A stretch of 64,000 nt of DNA from Formicarius rufipectus (lineage: Eukaryota > Chordata > Aves > Passeriformes > Formicariidae): positions 3,426,924-3,490,923 of the forward strand of contig VXAU01001757.1 in assembly GCA_013399695.1 (NCBI GenBank), written 5' to 3'. Position numbers and translations under genes: made by a program. Under the pieces are notes generated by a model, which worked only from the letters and a program-made list of their open reading frames with translations, had not been told where the DNA came from and made no database searches. Positions 10,718-22,640 of the stretch are shown here, one piece after another (the stretch's first letter is position 1; the number at the start of each line of letters is the position of its first letter).

Positions 10718-12524
10718 CTGTGAAAGGAAAAACAGCCTCGGATTTAGCGTGCCCCTGCTCTAGGACCAGCTGAGCTGAGGGCAGCAGGCATCTGTCCCAC
10801 TGTCACCCACCTTAGCCCGTTGTATCAACCAGTTACACAGAGCCTGGGGAGGAAAGGATGGCTCGGAGTGACGTGTTTCTTCTCCTGTGCCCCCCTGGCA
10901 CAGGGCAAGGATGCCAGACTAACCCCTGGAAGGCTGTAGCACTTCCTCTGTTATCCCTCTTCACAAGAAACCACCCACTCCAGTCTCTTTACCCCACCTA
11001 TCATCCACTAGGGATTTCCGGAGATCAAGACTGTTCCTTCAGACCCAAGCAAGACCTCAGGGCTCTCCACAAGCTCCAGGATGGTCCCTCCTTCCCAGGC
11101 ACATGTTCGAGAAGTGAAAGATGCTCCACACCCATTGCTGCTCTCGTCTCCTTCAACAAGACCTGGGCTCAGCCCAAGGGCAACAGCTTTCTGTCTGTTA
11201 AGGGTAAGTCAAGCAGGGCCAGCAGTGCCACATCTGAGGAGGCACAATGTCACCAAAAAGCCATCCCATCAAATCTTTGTCCAGTTAAACCCACAAGGTT
11301 GCCATGGGGGAGCTCAGCCTAGAATGGTTCAGGCTGTGCAACACATGCTTGTTTCCACGCTTGCAATCCCCAAAATGCAACTTTATACATGCCTAAAGTT
11401 AAAAAAAAAAATAAAAATAAATCAGAAAACACTGTAAAAATCAACCTCCCAAAACGGAATCATTTTTATCTGCATGAAAAATAACCAAACTTCCTGAGGT
11501 TTCACCACCCGAGTCAGTTTGCAGAACACACCACACAGTTCATACGCTCAGAACCTCAAATTTAAACTTGCTCCTGGAAAATTATGTTGGATTTCCTAAA
11601 GGACAATCCAAAGCAAACAAAATACTAAGTTGGCAGCTGGTGAACTTCACACTTCCTTATATTATTGTAAATGACAAATCCTTTCACACCTTTGGCATAG
11701 ATAAAATTTGACTAAAACATCTGACACTGTGTGCCCACAAAGATTTGGCTTTAAAGTCTATTTAAGCCCATCTAGATTGAAGAGTAACTAAGAAAATATG
11801 GAGAATAAATACAAACAAACCACAGGCCAAACATCAAAGTTTGTTGCTGAAAGCTGCCTCCAAGAATACTAGAGGGATCAGACTTATATAAGCCTATATA
11901 AGCCACACAAGCCTTATATAATCTCTATTAATCATCTGGGAGAGACAGTGAATGATATATTAATAAGACAGCAAATTGAGAAGGCTGAAAAATAATATCC
12001 AAGGACTGAGGGAGGCTGGAAAGGCAAGAAGAGGAAAATGAAATAAGAAAATGCAAACCAGGGCACCAGAGACATGGAGGGAAGGGGAGCTGAGAGAGGG
12101 TTAAAAACATCAGGTGAGCTAAAAACTGCACTTTAAAAGGTATGAAATCCTTCCAAAAACCCATGAGACAATTCATGTGTTTTAGAGGCTTCTTAGAACT
12201 GGTTAGAAAAGTGAAATGTGCTTTTTTAGACAGTCCAAGACACTTCTCTGTCACAGAAGCACCTCAAAACGACAGGCTCTTGCGAGGACTGGTCTGGGGA
12301 TAAGCCCTACTGGTGTGTGGGGGTTGAAGACATGGAGGGCTAAACAGCTACTGCCACTGATTGTGAGTGCCTGAAACCACGAGGGAGGAGTGGCTTCCAT
12401 ATGGAGACCCATTCCCAAGGGCTGCAGGTGCCCACAGAGCCTCATCTGCAAGGAATAGGCTCCTACCAGAGGACTTGGCAAACCAGCCGAGCCCTCACCC
12501 CAAATTCAGGGCCCATCCATAGAT

Positions 12525-12620
12525 ACATCTCTGTCCACAGACACAGCTCCATCCACAGACACATCTCCATCCACAGACACATCTCCATCCACAGACACAT
12601 CTCCATCCACAGACACATCT
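12525..12620. repeat. 18-bp minisatellite, about 5.3 copies
   Basis: The unit ACATCTCCATCCACAGAC is repeated head to tail. The first two units carry substitutions (CTG for CCA, GC for TC) and the remaining units are identical. There are no unique spacers, so it is not a CRISPR array. Confidence 0.93.
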
Positions 12621-13959
12621 CAGCTGGGCTTGGTTTTCCTGGTCCCTTACAATCACCACCCTCAGTTCCACAGATGAAATTCCCTCAACCCTGACTCTCC
12701 ACTCCCATTTCTCCCCAGTCTTCCCCCTTGACAACCACTCCTGTCTGCCTCCTGTCCTGGGGGAATGCAGAGGAACACATCTACCCCAGAATGGCCTTAC
12801 TTGGGTTTTAGGACCTGCTAAAGGGTCAGCTCAGCAGGACACTCAGCACTGCTCCAAGGGGGTTTGAAGCACCCAGAGGAGCAGAAGCTGCTCTGCCTTT
12901 AGTCATCACTGAACACTGAGCCTGGATGAAGATCATCAGGATGTCTGAGAAACCCCCAAACAGTGGTGACTCCACATTACAAGGAATGCCCCACAAAGAG
13001 GTGGCGTCAGGTCAGCAACTTGGAGCCTCCAAAGAAAGGCACAGGGGCCTCCCCAGGGTATCAGAGGTGTCTCAGCAGGGGAAGGAACTGCTGGGCATGA
13101 AGTGCTGGAAGGGAAGACAACCTGGCACTGAGGAACTGGCAGGTGGACAAATACAGGCAGAGCAGCAGAGAAATGTGATCTCCCTCTGGCATGGGGAGAG
13201 AGGGCATTGTGCGCCCAAAGAACAACAGGCAACACAAGCTGGTAAAAAGGAAGAAAAAGTGAATTTAACTGTTAAAGCTTCAGATTTTGTAAAAAAGGAA
13301 AAGTGAATAAAAACACAACCCTTGGAAGAAGCTGCCAAATTGTTGTGAGGAGTCTACTTTGTTTTCCTGGCCGTGTCCCACACGTGGCTGCCCCATCTCT
13401 CTCACGAAGGTGGCTTTTCCCACCTGTGCCAAGGGGTTCCTTCCTCTGGTTTTATTTTTATTAAAAAATAAAAGATGAAAGTTCACAAAGCTTTGTCCTG
13501 TCAAGGGACAGCACTGAAGTTACAGTGGGCTGAGAAGTTGAACCAGTCCCAAAGCCTGTTACTCCAGGAGAACAGAAACACTCCAAAGCAGTCCTGTGTG
13601 AGAGAGATGGAAAGAATTAAAATGCAAACAGCACACGACTTGATTAGTCCTGAACTCAAAGATTTCAAGTCTCTGAGCAAAGTGTTTCCAAAGTGATGCA
13701 TGTCCTTGGAAGATAAGAGAAAACATCTTCAAAAGAATATTTGTGTGCTTTTAAGCTCTTTACCCTGTGCAGAGAACTTCTGGTTCCCCGCTCTTGGAAA
13801 TGCCACCTGACAGCCTAAGAGATGCCACAGGTTGGAGGGGTTTAATGGAGAAAGGGGTGGCAAAATCATTTGCATGGATTACATTGCTTGGCTTCGCCTC
13901 TTTTTAATCCCTCTGAGAGGCACAGTTGCCTTTACGCTGAAGGAGGGCAGATGTAGGTC

Positions 13960-14095
13960 AGGTATTGAGATGAAATCCTCCCTGTGAGGGTGGGCAGGCC
14001 TGGCACTGGTTCAGCAGAGGAGCTGTGGCTGCCCCATCCCTGGAATTGTCTGAGGTTGGGTGGAGCTTCCAACCCGTATCAGTCTGTGATTCTGT
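13960..14095 (+). mobile_element. CR1 LINE 3' fragment, degraded
   Basis: GAGGGTGGGCAGGCCTGGCA and GCTGTGGCTGCCCCATCCCT are recognisable, followed by an internally deleted tail ending TCTGTGATTCTGTGATAATA. The segment that normally carries the GGTGTCCCTGCCCATGG block is missing. Confidence 0.75.
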
Positions 14096-15954
14096 GATAA
14101 TATAATTCAAATTATAGAGAAGGCTATAAGAAACATAAATAAAGTTAAGAGTGGGCACTAAATGAAAAGCACAATGTTAAATTAAAATCCTTGTTGACCA
14201 GTGGGAGGTGGTGTGGAGATGGAGTGATTTTAGTCACTCACACACCTAACTGGTCCTAAACCAGTTACAGTCCTTGAGATAAAAAGTTGAGCACTACCAA
14301 GGTCAAGGAAAGCTCCCTTCCAGCTCCAGCAACTACTCAGGATATGTAAAAAATCGTAGAGCAAAGCCAATCTAAGTATTAAGATGCCCTTTTATGAATC
14401 ACTGGAGTGCAGCTTTCCACTCTTACTACCTTGCTTCAAAAATAAATAAGTGAAAACCAAGCAAACAAAATGCTCCTGGAGATTCTTATAAATGTTGGAA
14501 GTCTGGTGAACCTTCCATGGTAAGAGAGGGGATGGAGCGGATTGATTCTGTGTGCTCTGGAGCAGAAAACAAAAGAGGACACAAGGCAGAGGGAGATTAG
14601 AAAAAGAAAAGTAATTCAAGGCACTCCTGAGCTCATCTGCAGGATTTAAATGAGGGCACGACACAGTTTGGTGGGTTGCTTTCTTTGTTAAAATGAAACC
14701 AACCCTTAACATGTGGAACTCTTTGCTTCAAGAGTCAGTGAATGAGGTCAAGGATGTGAAGGATTTAAAAACAATTAGATATTCCCATGAATAATAACAA
14801 AACCCTCCAGAGCTCCATCAGAGCAGAACATAGAGACTTTTGCTCTTTCCTTTATTGCATCTCCCTGTGCATAGATTTCTGTCCAGGCTGGGCTGTCTGT
14901 GCCGGTTCTTCTCCCCCCACTACGATGAGGGACAAGGAAGAGCAATTCTCTAGTTTGAAAATTCCAGGTAAATTCCCAGCTGAAATGGTGGCCTTCAAAA
15001 CAGAAATGGGAAATCCCTGTCGACACCATAATCTCAAATTTCAGTGCCTGAGTTCCAAAGACTCGACTCTGTTTTGCTTTGCCTTCATGCTGCATTTTGT
15101 ATTCAATGATTTTATTAACACTGCTGAGCTGATTTTAATTACTGTTATTATTCATCTGTACTAAGAAGCTTTTTCATATTCCTATTGTATTTTCAACAAA
15201 GCCTTTACAGAGTACTTTTATTATTCCCTGAGTCAGCTCTTTTGCATACACTTCCCTGGTCTACAAAACCTTCTGCATCTTATGTTATTAGACTAAATCA
15301 AAATATGTGCATTTTACAGCAGTTTTGCTCCATGTTCGTTCTGCAGTTATTCAGCTCTGGCAAAACAGAAAAGACATCCATTCCCACAGGGATCTGAAGT
15401 TGGAGCACAGGTTGATTTTACATTTTATAACTTTTCCAACTCAGCTTTCCCACAAGTTCAGGTGATGATCTCTGCATAGACATTCTTGGCAAAACAGGCA
15501 CTAAATGAAAGCCCCATCCCTGCAAGGGAATTCTCATCTTTATTTTAGTGACCAGGATTCACGGACCAAAAATCACAGGAGCCTCAAAGCAGGATGGCAC
15601 TAGACCAAGACCCACAGTGCACTCTGCTCCAGCCACTGGACAAACCACTCATTAATCTGAGTTTGAGGGAAACAGACGAGAAGACAAATTATAAATGGAA
15701 AGGAAAGGGAATTATTCTTTTTCTGATCCTTCCAGAATCACACAATGAAGAGTGGCCGCCTGACTGAGAGCAGATGCTGTTGAACAATCACAGTGAATAA
15801 AAGGCTGACAACAAAACTGGCACTCAGTGGTCACTTTGTATAGGAAATAATGGGTTTGAGCCACCATATGAACTGCTGCTCCTTCTTCCTGTGTAACATC
15901 CCAGTGCCTCACTTTTCTTCCTCTCTGGCCACATTGTCAGAGCTCATGCCCACA

Positions 15955-16772
15955 TCAGGCAGAGGGACCTCAACAGATCAGAGGGCTGGGAATCACCAAC
16001 CAGGGGAAGGTCAACAAGGGGAAATGTCAGATTCTGCCCCTGGGATGGGGCAGCCCCGGATGGATGGACAGTCTGCAAATGAGCTGCTGGAAAGCAGTGC
16101 CAGAAAAGGTCCCTGGGGGTCCTGGTCAGTGGCCAGTTGGCCATGGGTTAGCAGTGCCCTGGAGCCAGGAGGGACATCCCTGTCCTGGGGGGCATTGGGG
16201 AGGGAGGGGATTGTCCCACTCTGCTCTGCACTGGGGTGGCCTCACCTGCAATGTTGGGGAATTTTGGAGGACATCATGGAAGGGAGAGACTGAGCCACTG
16301 GAGAGTGTCCAAAGGAGGGAACAAGGATGAGGAAGGGCCTGGAGGGGAAGGAGTGAGGACACTGAGGGCACTTGGGATGTTCAGTTGGGGAAGACTGAGG
16401 GGACACCTCAGTGCAGGGACAACTCCCTCGGGAGGGGCAGAGGAGGGGCAGGCACTGATCACTGCTCTATGGGGACCAGGGACAGCACCAGGGAAGGGCT
16501 GGAGTTGTGACAGGGCAGGGTCAGGTGGGATCTTAGGAAAACAGGTGGGATCTTAGGAAAAGGCTCTTCCCCCAGAGGGTGGTGGGCACTGACCAGGCTC
16601 CCCAGGGCAGTGGGCACAGCCCCGAGGCTGCCAGAGCTCCAGGAGGGTTTGGATGATCCTCTGGGGCACAGGGGGTGACCCTTGGTGATGGTCTTGTGCA
16701 GGGCTGAGGGTTGGACTGGATGATCCTTGTGGGTCCCTTCCAACTCAGCAAATTCTGGGATTCTGTGGTCAC
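15955..16772 (+). mobile_element. CR1 LINE copy including part of ORF2 3' end
   Basis: About 0.8 kb of a different CR1 subfamily is present, with the words CCCCTGGGATGGGGCAGCCC, CTTCCCCCAGAGGGTGGTGG, GGGTTTGGATGATCCTCTGG and a tail CTTGTGGGTCCCTTCCAACT. A stretch of about 120 bp is nearly identical to the minus-strand copy at 50020-50470, so both are from one relatively young subfamily. Confidence 0.85.
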
Positions 16773-18053
16773 TGCCCTCAGGGAGGTACCTGGACCCAGA
16801 GCAGAGCACACCCACATTCCCTGGGCACAGCCAGCCCTTCAGAACAGAAAACAGAAGCAATGCAGCAGGAGCCAGGAGGGAATGCTCTTCCCAACACTCT
16901 CACCCAGGTTGTGCACATGAGACAGAAGCTGTAAATCCCAACAAGGGCCAGCCACACCCAGGGTGCTCTGGGCCCTGATTTGGGCAGGACTTCTGCTCGT
17001 GCAATGCTCCAGTGAGTTGCTGGGACCACAGCACCACTTGCTTGCAGGAGCCCAGTTTGGTACAGCAGGTCTCTGGTATCAGCCTGGGTGAAGGGGGGCT
17101 TCACCAGGGGTGCTGACATGGTTTCAGCATGCTGCCAGCCCACGTTTTCTGAGCTCTTCCAGGTCCACCAGCTGATGTCAGGTGAGTCACTGCCTGTCCT
17201 TGGCCTTCAGATTCCCCATTTGTAAAGGATGAGGAAGAAGCTGCTCTGCCCACAGAGTCACCTCCCCATCTGTTTGAGAAAGTACTACTTCCTTTTCTCC
17301 CCATCATCGCTTTGAAAGGCCGCCTCACTTCAGTCAGGTGTTTCAGCTTCTCAGAATAGCAAGCAAAGCAAGGAGGAAACAATCCCCTGTCTCAATGCTC
17401 CATGAAAGAATCGCACTGTAGTTATGCCAATATATAAATATAAAGTAGAAAGATTATTGGCAATCGTTACTGTCCCATATAAAGGAAAAGTAAAGTAGGC
17501 TATTTTTTTGCTAAATGGGTGTGTCTGGGTCCTTGTTAAAGTTGCTCAGGGCTTTCAATTAAGTGCAATATTCAGTTTTACGATTATAAAGCAGTATTAA
17601 TATATGCTGGGGGAAGTTTCATGCAAGTGATCTCTGTAGCTCATAAAAATGACACTTGAGTGCATTTTACCATCACAGCAAGAAAGGCTTGTAAAACAGC
17701 TGTGCTTGAAAGTAAATAAAATCTAAATGACTCGGAGAAGCCAACAGTTCCCCCACTGTGGAGACTTTGGGCACTGTATCACTTTCTCTATTATGCTGTA
17801 TTAAGACAATTGCTTTGAACTCAGCAATAAAGAAAATCGGTTCATCTCCTTTCAGTTTGTTTAAACAAGCTGAGATCTGCAAGAACTTCAGTGTGAGTGC
17901 TCAGAGTCCCAAACAACCAGCAAGGGCAGGCTGGGCCCTCTTCCAGCCTTGTGTCTCCTCCAAGGCCAGACACACCATGGATCATACTCTCTCACCACCA
18001 CACTCTACTGGCCACAAAGCATACCAAGGCCAGAGGAGGGATCTCTTGCTCAC

Positions 18054-18169
18054 CTGCTTTGAAGATCCACTCCAAATAGCCATTGAGCTCCCGCTCGATC
18101 TGCTGCTGCCGACGCAGCTTCAGGAAAGCCCGGCGGTTCTCCACCCTCTCCCGTTCCTTGGCAAATTCC
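18054..18169 (-). CDS. CACNA1B: CACNA1B exon 8 (I-II linker, beta-subunit interaction helix)
   Basis: This 116-bp exon encodes EFAKERERVENRRAFLKLRR followed by QQQIERELNGYLEWIFKA. It contains the alpha-interaction domain (consensus QQxExxLxGYxxWIxxxE), which binds the Cav-beta subunit, and the QxxER motif used by G-beta-gamma in voltage-dependent inhibition of Cav2 channels. Inside the cell this helix runs straight on from S6, linking beta-subunit and G-protein binding to gating. The acceptor is CCCACAG above 18169. The donor is GTGAGC below 18054. It ends after the first base of a glutamate codon finished by exon 9. WIFKA rather than WISKA agrees with Cav2.2 over Cav2.1. Confidence 0.97.
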
Positions 18170-20062
18170 CTGTGGGGAGAGAAGAGGGAGAAATCACCTG
18201 TGACAAGGAAAACACATAGCCCTCCCTCAGCCTCTCCCATTGTATTCCTGGAGCTCGTGCAGTCAGCCACGGCAGCAGTGAGTGGAAACCACCGCAGGCA
18301 AAGTTGTGTTGGCCACCAAACTATGACTTGATTGTAGCTCAGCTGCTCCTCTGCCTCTCTCCTCCTGCAAACTGTCCTGGGCACATATTTCCTGTGCCCT
18401 GTGACCACACCACAGCCACTGCAAGGAGACCCTGATGCATAGCTGGTGATGCAACACAAATTCTTCTCCTCAGCACTAAAAGGCATCTCTCTGCTCGGCA
18501 GGATTTCCTCTAGAAGCACAAGATTAAGTCACAGAGATATCAGTGCTCTTTAGGAGAACTCTACTCTTCCATGTGACCCTTCTTTTATGTCTTCCCAAGC
18601 TTCACATGACTGTGACAATCAGAAGTCAAACCAGAGCTGGGTACTCTGGGCTCAAGGTGAAAGAGCTCAGATTGCCTGTGTGGAGGGAAAAAAGGATCCT
18701 GCTATTTGGTAAAATCACATGGAAAACGAGTGTCTTGAGATGAGATCATTAGAACAGAACTGAGCAGGGAAGGCAGAAAGGAGGGTTCATCCAACCACTG
18801 CAATGATCATGTTTAAGTACCTCCTGCTCTCTAGTTGGAAGGGATTCTGAGACAAAAGCACAGCCACCAGCCTAAGAGAACCCACTCTGGTGCTTTCCCC
18901 AAGCTAATTCCTGTCACCTCTGGGAAGTTTCTGATGCCCCAAGTGAAGATGTACATGCCCATCTACCATTTATAGAGCTCTGGACCAGCCCCTGCAATCC
19001 CTCCCTTTGGGCACACACTGGAGTGACTTTCACAGTGTCTTCATGTGGTTAAACGTGGGATCAGGATCCTGTCCCTCAAGTACTCCAGAACTTCACTCAT
19101 TGACGTCTTTACAGTGTCCTTGATGGCTTCAGTTAACTGTTAATTGTTACACAGCTGTAGTTAATTACTCCTTATGACTAAAACTTCATGCAGTCAACAC
19201 ACAAATGTTCTCAAAAGGAGCAGGAGGAAGGGAGTGGGGGGGTGGAAGGGAGCTGCAGACACAGCTTTACATTCACAGTGCACACTTTGTCCTTCAAAGG
19301 TGACCCTTTTGCTTCATTTGGAAGGATTGTCTGACCCACAGAGAAGGGATTGTGAGGAGACCTTGGCTCAGCACGCAACACACACGACACAGCCACCCAG
19401 CTGAGAGCTGCCATCAGCTGAGTCCTTGTCTTGTTTTTGGCAGCACATAGCAGTCTCCTGACTCCCTTATCCTGTCCCCTGCCTGGCAGGACAGCCCACG
19501 ACCCCGTCGTTGAAACAGAGGAAGTGAAAACATCCCTCTGAACCCACAGCTCCTCCTTGGCATTCAACATGTCTCTGCGGGGCCGTTGAGGATACCGCAC
19601 GTGTCAGCCCCATCACCCCTTTTCTCCATCTCCCTTGCTAATGTTCTCATTTCTAGTTCAGAGCCTGCTGGTGAGGGCCACGGACCTTCTCTTGGGTTTG
19701 ATTTCTCCCTGGAAAGGGAGGAATGAGATCAGACAGCAAGGGGTGACATCATGCATTTAAATTTGCAGGCATGGAGGGGACCTGTTTAATACGTTACAGG
19801 CTCACGTCACCACACACTTCCCAGGGGAGGAGGCAACACACAGTGGGAAGTTTCCTGAAGGACCCCCATGAGCAGGAAGGACAGCAGATGAGCCATGGCA
19901 CTGCTTCCTCACCCCTCAGGAGCAGGCAAGGAAGAGCTTTCCTTGCAAAGCCTTTCATCCTCTCCCAGCTCCTATCTGGCCTAAGGAAAGGAAAAGCCAC
20001 CCGTGACTTGTCCCTCTAATCACAGCTTTGTACTTCAGAACCACAGGACACTTCACAACCTT

Positions 20063-20120
20063 CTGAGTTAGAAGGGACCCACAAGGATCCTCGAGTCCAG
20101 CTCTTAAGTGAATGGCCCAT
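20063..20120 (-). mobile_element. SINE tail fragment (TguSINE1-like), 5'-truncated
   Basis: The reverse complement reads GGCCATTCACTTAAGAGCTG followed by GACTCGAGGATCCTTGTGGG and CCCTTCTAACTC. This matches the body and CR1-type tail of the SINE at 49222-49347 but lacks the tRNA-like head. Confidence 0.6.
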
Positions 20121-20189
20121 ACTTTAAATGTGTAGGAAGATGAGGGAGGAACAACCTCCTGCTCCCTGGAATGGGCAGGTTTGCCATTC

Positions 20190-20985
20190 ACAGAATGACG
20201 GAATGATTTGGGTTGGAAGGGACCTTAAAGGTCATCCTATTTCCCCCTTGCCATGGGCAGGGACACCTCCCACAAGCCCAGGTTTCTCCAAGCCCCATCC
20301 AACCTGGCCTTGGACACTTCACAGCTTCTCTGGGAAATATGTGCAAGGGACTGCCCACCCTCACAGCCAAGAATTCCTTCCCACTATCCCACCTAACCCT
20401 TCCCTCTGGCAGTGGGAAGCCATTCCCCCTTGTCCTGTCACTCCAGCCCCTGTAAGTAGTCTCTCTCCATCTTCCTTGTTGTTCTTCAGGTCCTGGAAGG
20501 CCACAACTGGGTCACCCCAAAGCCTTCTCTTCTCCAGGCTAAACAATCCCAACTCTCCCATCCTTTCCTCCAAGCAGAGCTGCTCCATCCTCTGACCAAC
20601 CTGGTGCCTCGTCTCCACTCACTCCAGCAGCTCCACGTCCTTATGGTGGAGCCCCCAGGGCTGCAGGCAGCTCTGCAGGGGGGTCTCCTCTGTGGGGACA
20701 GAGGGGCACAATCTCCCCCTGTCCTGCTGCCCCACCAGCCCCTCCCAGGTCCTTCTCCCAGGTCTGCTCCATCTGCTCATCCCCAGCCTGGATTGATCCC
20801 AGGGGTTGCTTCAACCCAGGTGTAGCTGGTGCCACAAGACCAACACTTGGTCTTGTCAAACCTCCTGAGATTCCCTTGGGCCACTTGTTGAGCCTGTCCT
20901 GGTCTTCATCCAGGCATTGCTATAGAAGCTGGAAAGGTAACTTCCAGGAGAAGACAATACCTTGGGTCTCTTCTCATTGAATGCC
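20190..20985 (-). mobile_element. CR1 LINE copy, about 0.8 kb
   Basis: Read on the plus strand it starts GAATGATTTGGGTTGGAAGG and contains CATGGGCAGGGACACCTCCC, CAACCTGGCCTTGGACACTT and the upstream block TCTCCAGGCTAAACAATCCC. These are the reverse complement of CR1 3' sequence, so the element lies on the minus strand, in the same sense as the gene. Confidence 0.88.
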
Positions 20986-21571
20986 TTCTGAGGGTGCCAA
21001 AAGTACTCAGGTTGAAGACTGGAGTGTCTTGAAGGAGGGTCTTCCTGGCAAAAGCATGCAGCACTTGTTCTTTCTCCTGTTCCCAGGAGATGGGAGAGAG
21101 GGCTGATGGAGCTGGGACTTGTTTCAAAGACTCTTTTCTATATGAAATATATTAATAAAAGCATGTATGTCTCATCCACTACATTCATGGCATTCAGGCA
21201 CTGAAATACTCCCTGTTTGCTGCCACTGGAAAAGTCCCAGAATTTCCATTTGAGAACTCTTCAATAAAATTTCAGAACACATTCAAAGAAAGAGTGGGGG
21301 GGGAATTATATCAAAATGCCATATTTCATCTAAAAATATTTCAACTGATGTTTTCCTGCCAGCTCTAAAAGATAACTCAGGAAGTCCCATGGGAATGTTT
21401 GGGAGCAGTAAATAAGTTTTCTCTTTTATTCAGCATAATTCCTATTTATGTCACTGTCTTGTAAAAATCTCCCAAATCACTAGAAAGGAAACCTGAGCAG
21501 AAAGCTGCTGCATCCTGCCCAGGAATTTCTTCACAGCTACTCTTCCATCCTTCGGCCAACTCTGGAATGGG

Positions 21572-21768
21572 TTTATGGTGAGGGTGGGTAGAACCTGGCA
21601 CAGGTTTTCCAGAGAAGCTGTGGCTGCCCCATCCTGGGAAAGTGTCCAAGGCCAGGTTGGACAGGACTTGGAGCAACCCGGGCTAGTGGAAGGTGTCCCT
21701 GCCCATGGCAGGAGGAAGAATGAGATGATCTTTAAGATCCCTTCCAACCCAAGCCATTCTGTGATCTT
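21572..21768 (+). mobile_element. CR1 LINE 3' fragment
   Basis: It carries TGGTGAGGGTGGGTAGAACC, AGAAGCTGTGGCTGCCCCAT, GGAAGGTGTCCCTGCCCATG and ends CCATTCTGTGATCTTACA. It is 5'-truncated. Confidence 0.88.
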
Positions 21769-22389
21769 ACAATTCCCCCACTCTCCTCCCTGGCTCTCAT
21801 CACCCATGCGCCTCAAGAGCCCTCAAAATGTTCATGTCCCAGCATGTCCAGCTGGCATGAAGAGCTGAAAGGTCAGCAGAGCAACACGAGGTGCTGGTTG
21901 GTGACTTTGCTGCATTTCAACTCTTCCCTGACAACCCTGAGTGACTGTCCCATGGAGACAGCAGGAACAAAGAGGATGCCAAGGAAGGACATTCATCACG
22001 GGAACCACACGGCAGCGAGTGGAGCTCAGTGTGTCACATTCGTCTTCTCGAGAGTGCTCCGTGCTTAATGTCACCAGGAGAATGGATGGTTGTTGCTTTT
22101 CACCGTGTTGGTGGAGGAGGAAAATAAATCTCAGGGTAATAAGAACTGGAAGAGCCACTTCAGGGTAAATCAGGAGCCCCCCAAGCCACAAACGAGGCAC
22201 AGGCAGCTCATGAGGAACAACCAGGATCGGGATACATTATGAACTAATGAAATTCTCACATTATCCTTTATGAAAAATATTGTCACAGCAACCAAAGAGG
22301 GGAAAGAAATGAGCCACCTCCAAACCTCCTCCCCCGAGTCACTGATTTAACCTCTCTATATGAAGCAGAAATCTGAGATGGAGCATCTC

Positions 22390-22640
22390 CTGGTCTCGAG
22401 TTCGGTGGCACATGCCCAGAGCGGGCGTCGGCAGCTTCCTGCGATACTAATCACATCACGAAACCTCTGCAATTGAGGTTTTCCGCTTAGAAAGCAGACA
22501 GAGCTGCTTCCCACTGCCAGGAAGAGGCAGAGCGAGGTGATACAACATCTCTGTCGCTGCTCCCCCTAACAGCGATTAGCGACTCGTAATAACGACAGAG
22601 CTAATTAGCTCCTCGTTCGTAATAATGCCACATTAACACG
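22390..22640. promoter_or_regulatory. candidate conserved intronic regulatory element
   Basis: This intron 7 stretch keeps many CpG dinucleotides and is dense in homeodomain-type cores (TAAT/ATTA), for example GCGATTAGCGACTCGTAATA, GAGCTAATTAGCTC and CGTAATAATGCC. The palindrome GAGCTAATTAGCTC (22599-22612) is perfect. There is no open frame or transposon signature. The texture resembles vertebrate conserved non-coding elements, but conservation cannot be measured from one sequence. Confidence 0.35.

Larger units (their letters stand above)
10718..18053 (-). other. CACNA1B: CACNA1B intron 8
   Basis: This intron is 7336 bp between exons 8 and 9. It contains an 18-bp minisatellite (12525-12620), a degraded CR1 tail (13960-14095) and a longer CR1 copy (15955-16772). 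A short A+T-rich stretch with repeated TATATAAG words lies at 11880-11930. The 17400-17720 stretch is A+T-rich with no recognisable element. Confidence 0.85.

Noticed and set aside
12525..12620. CRISPR-like array
   Set aside because: Units are contiguous without unique spacers, and the setting is a vertebrate intron.
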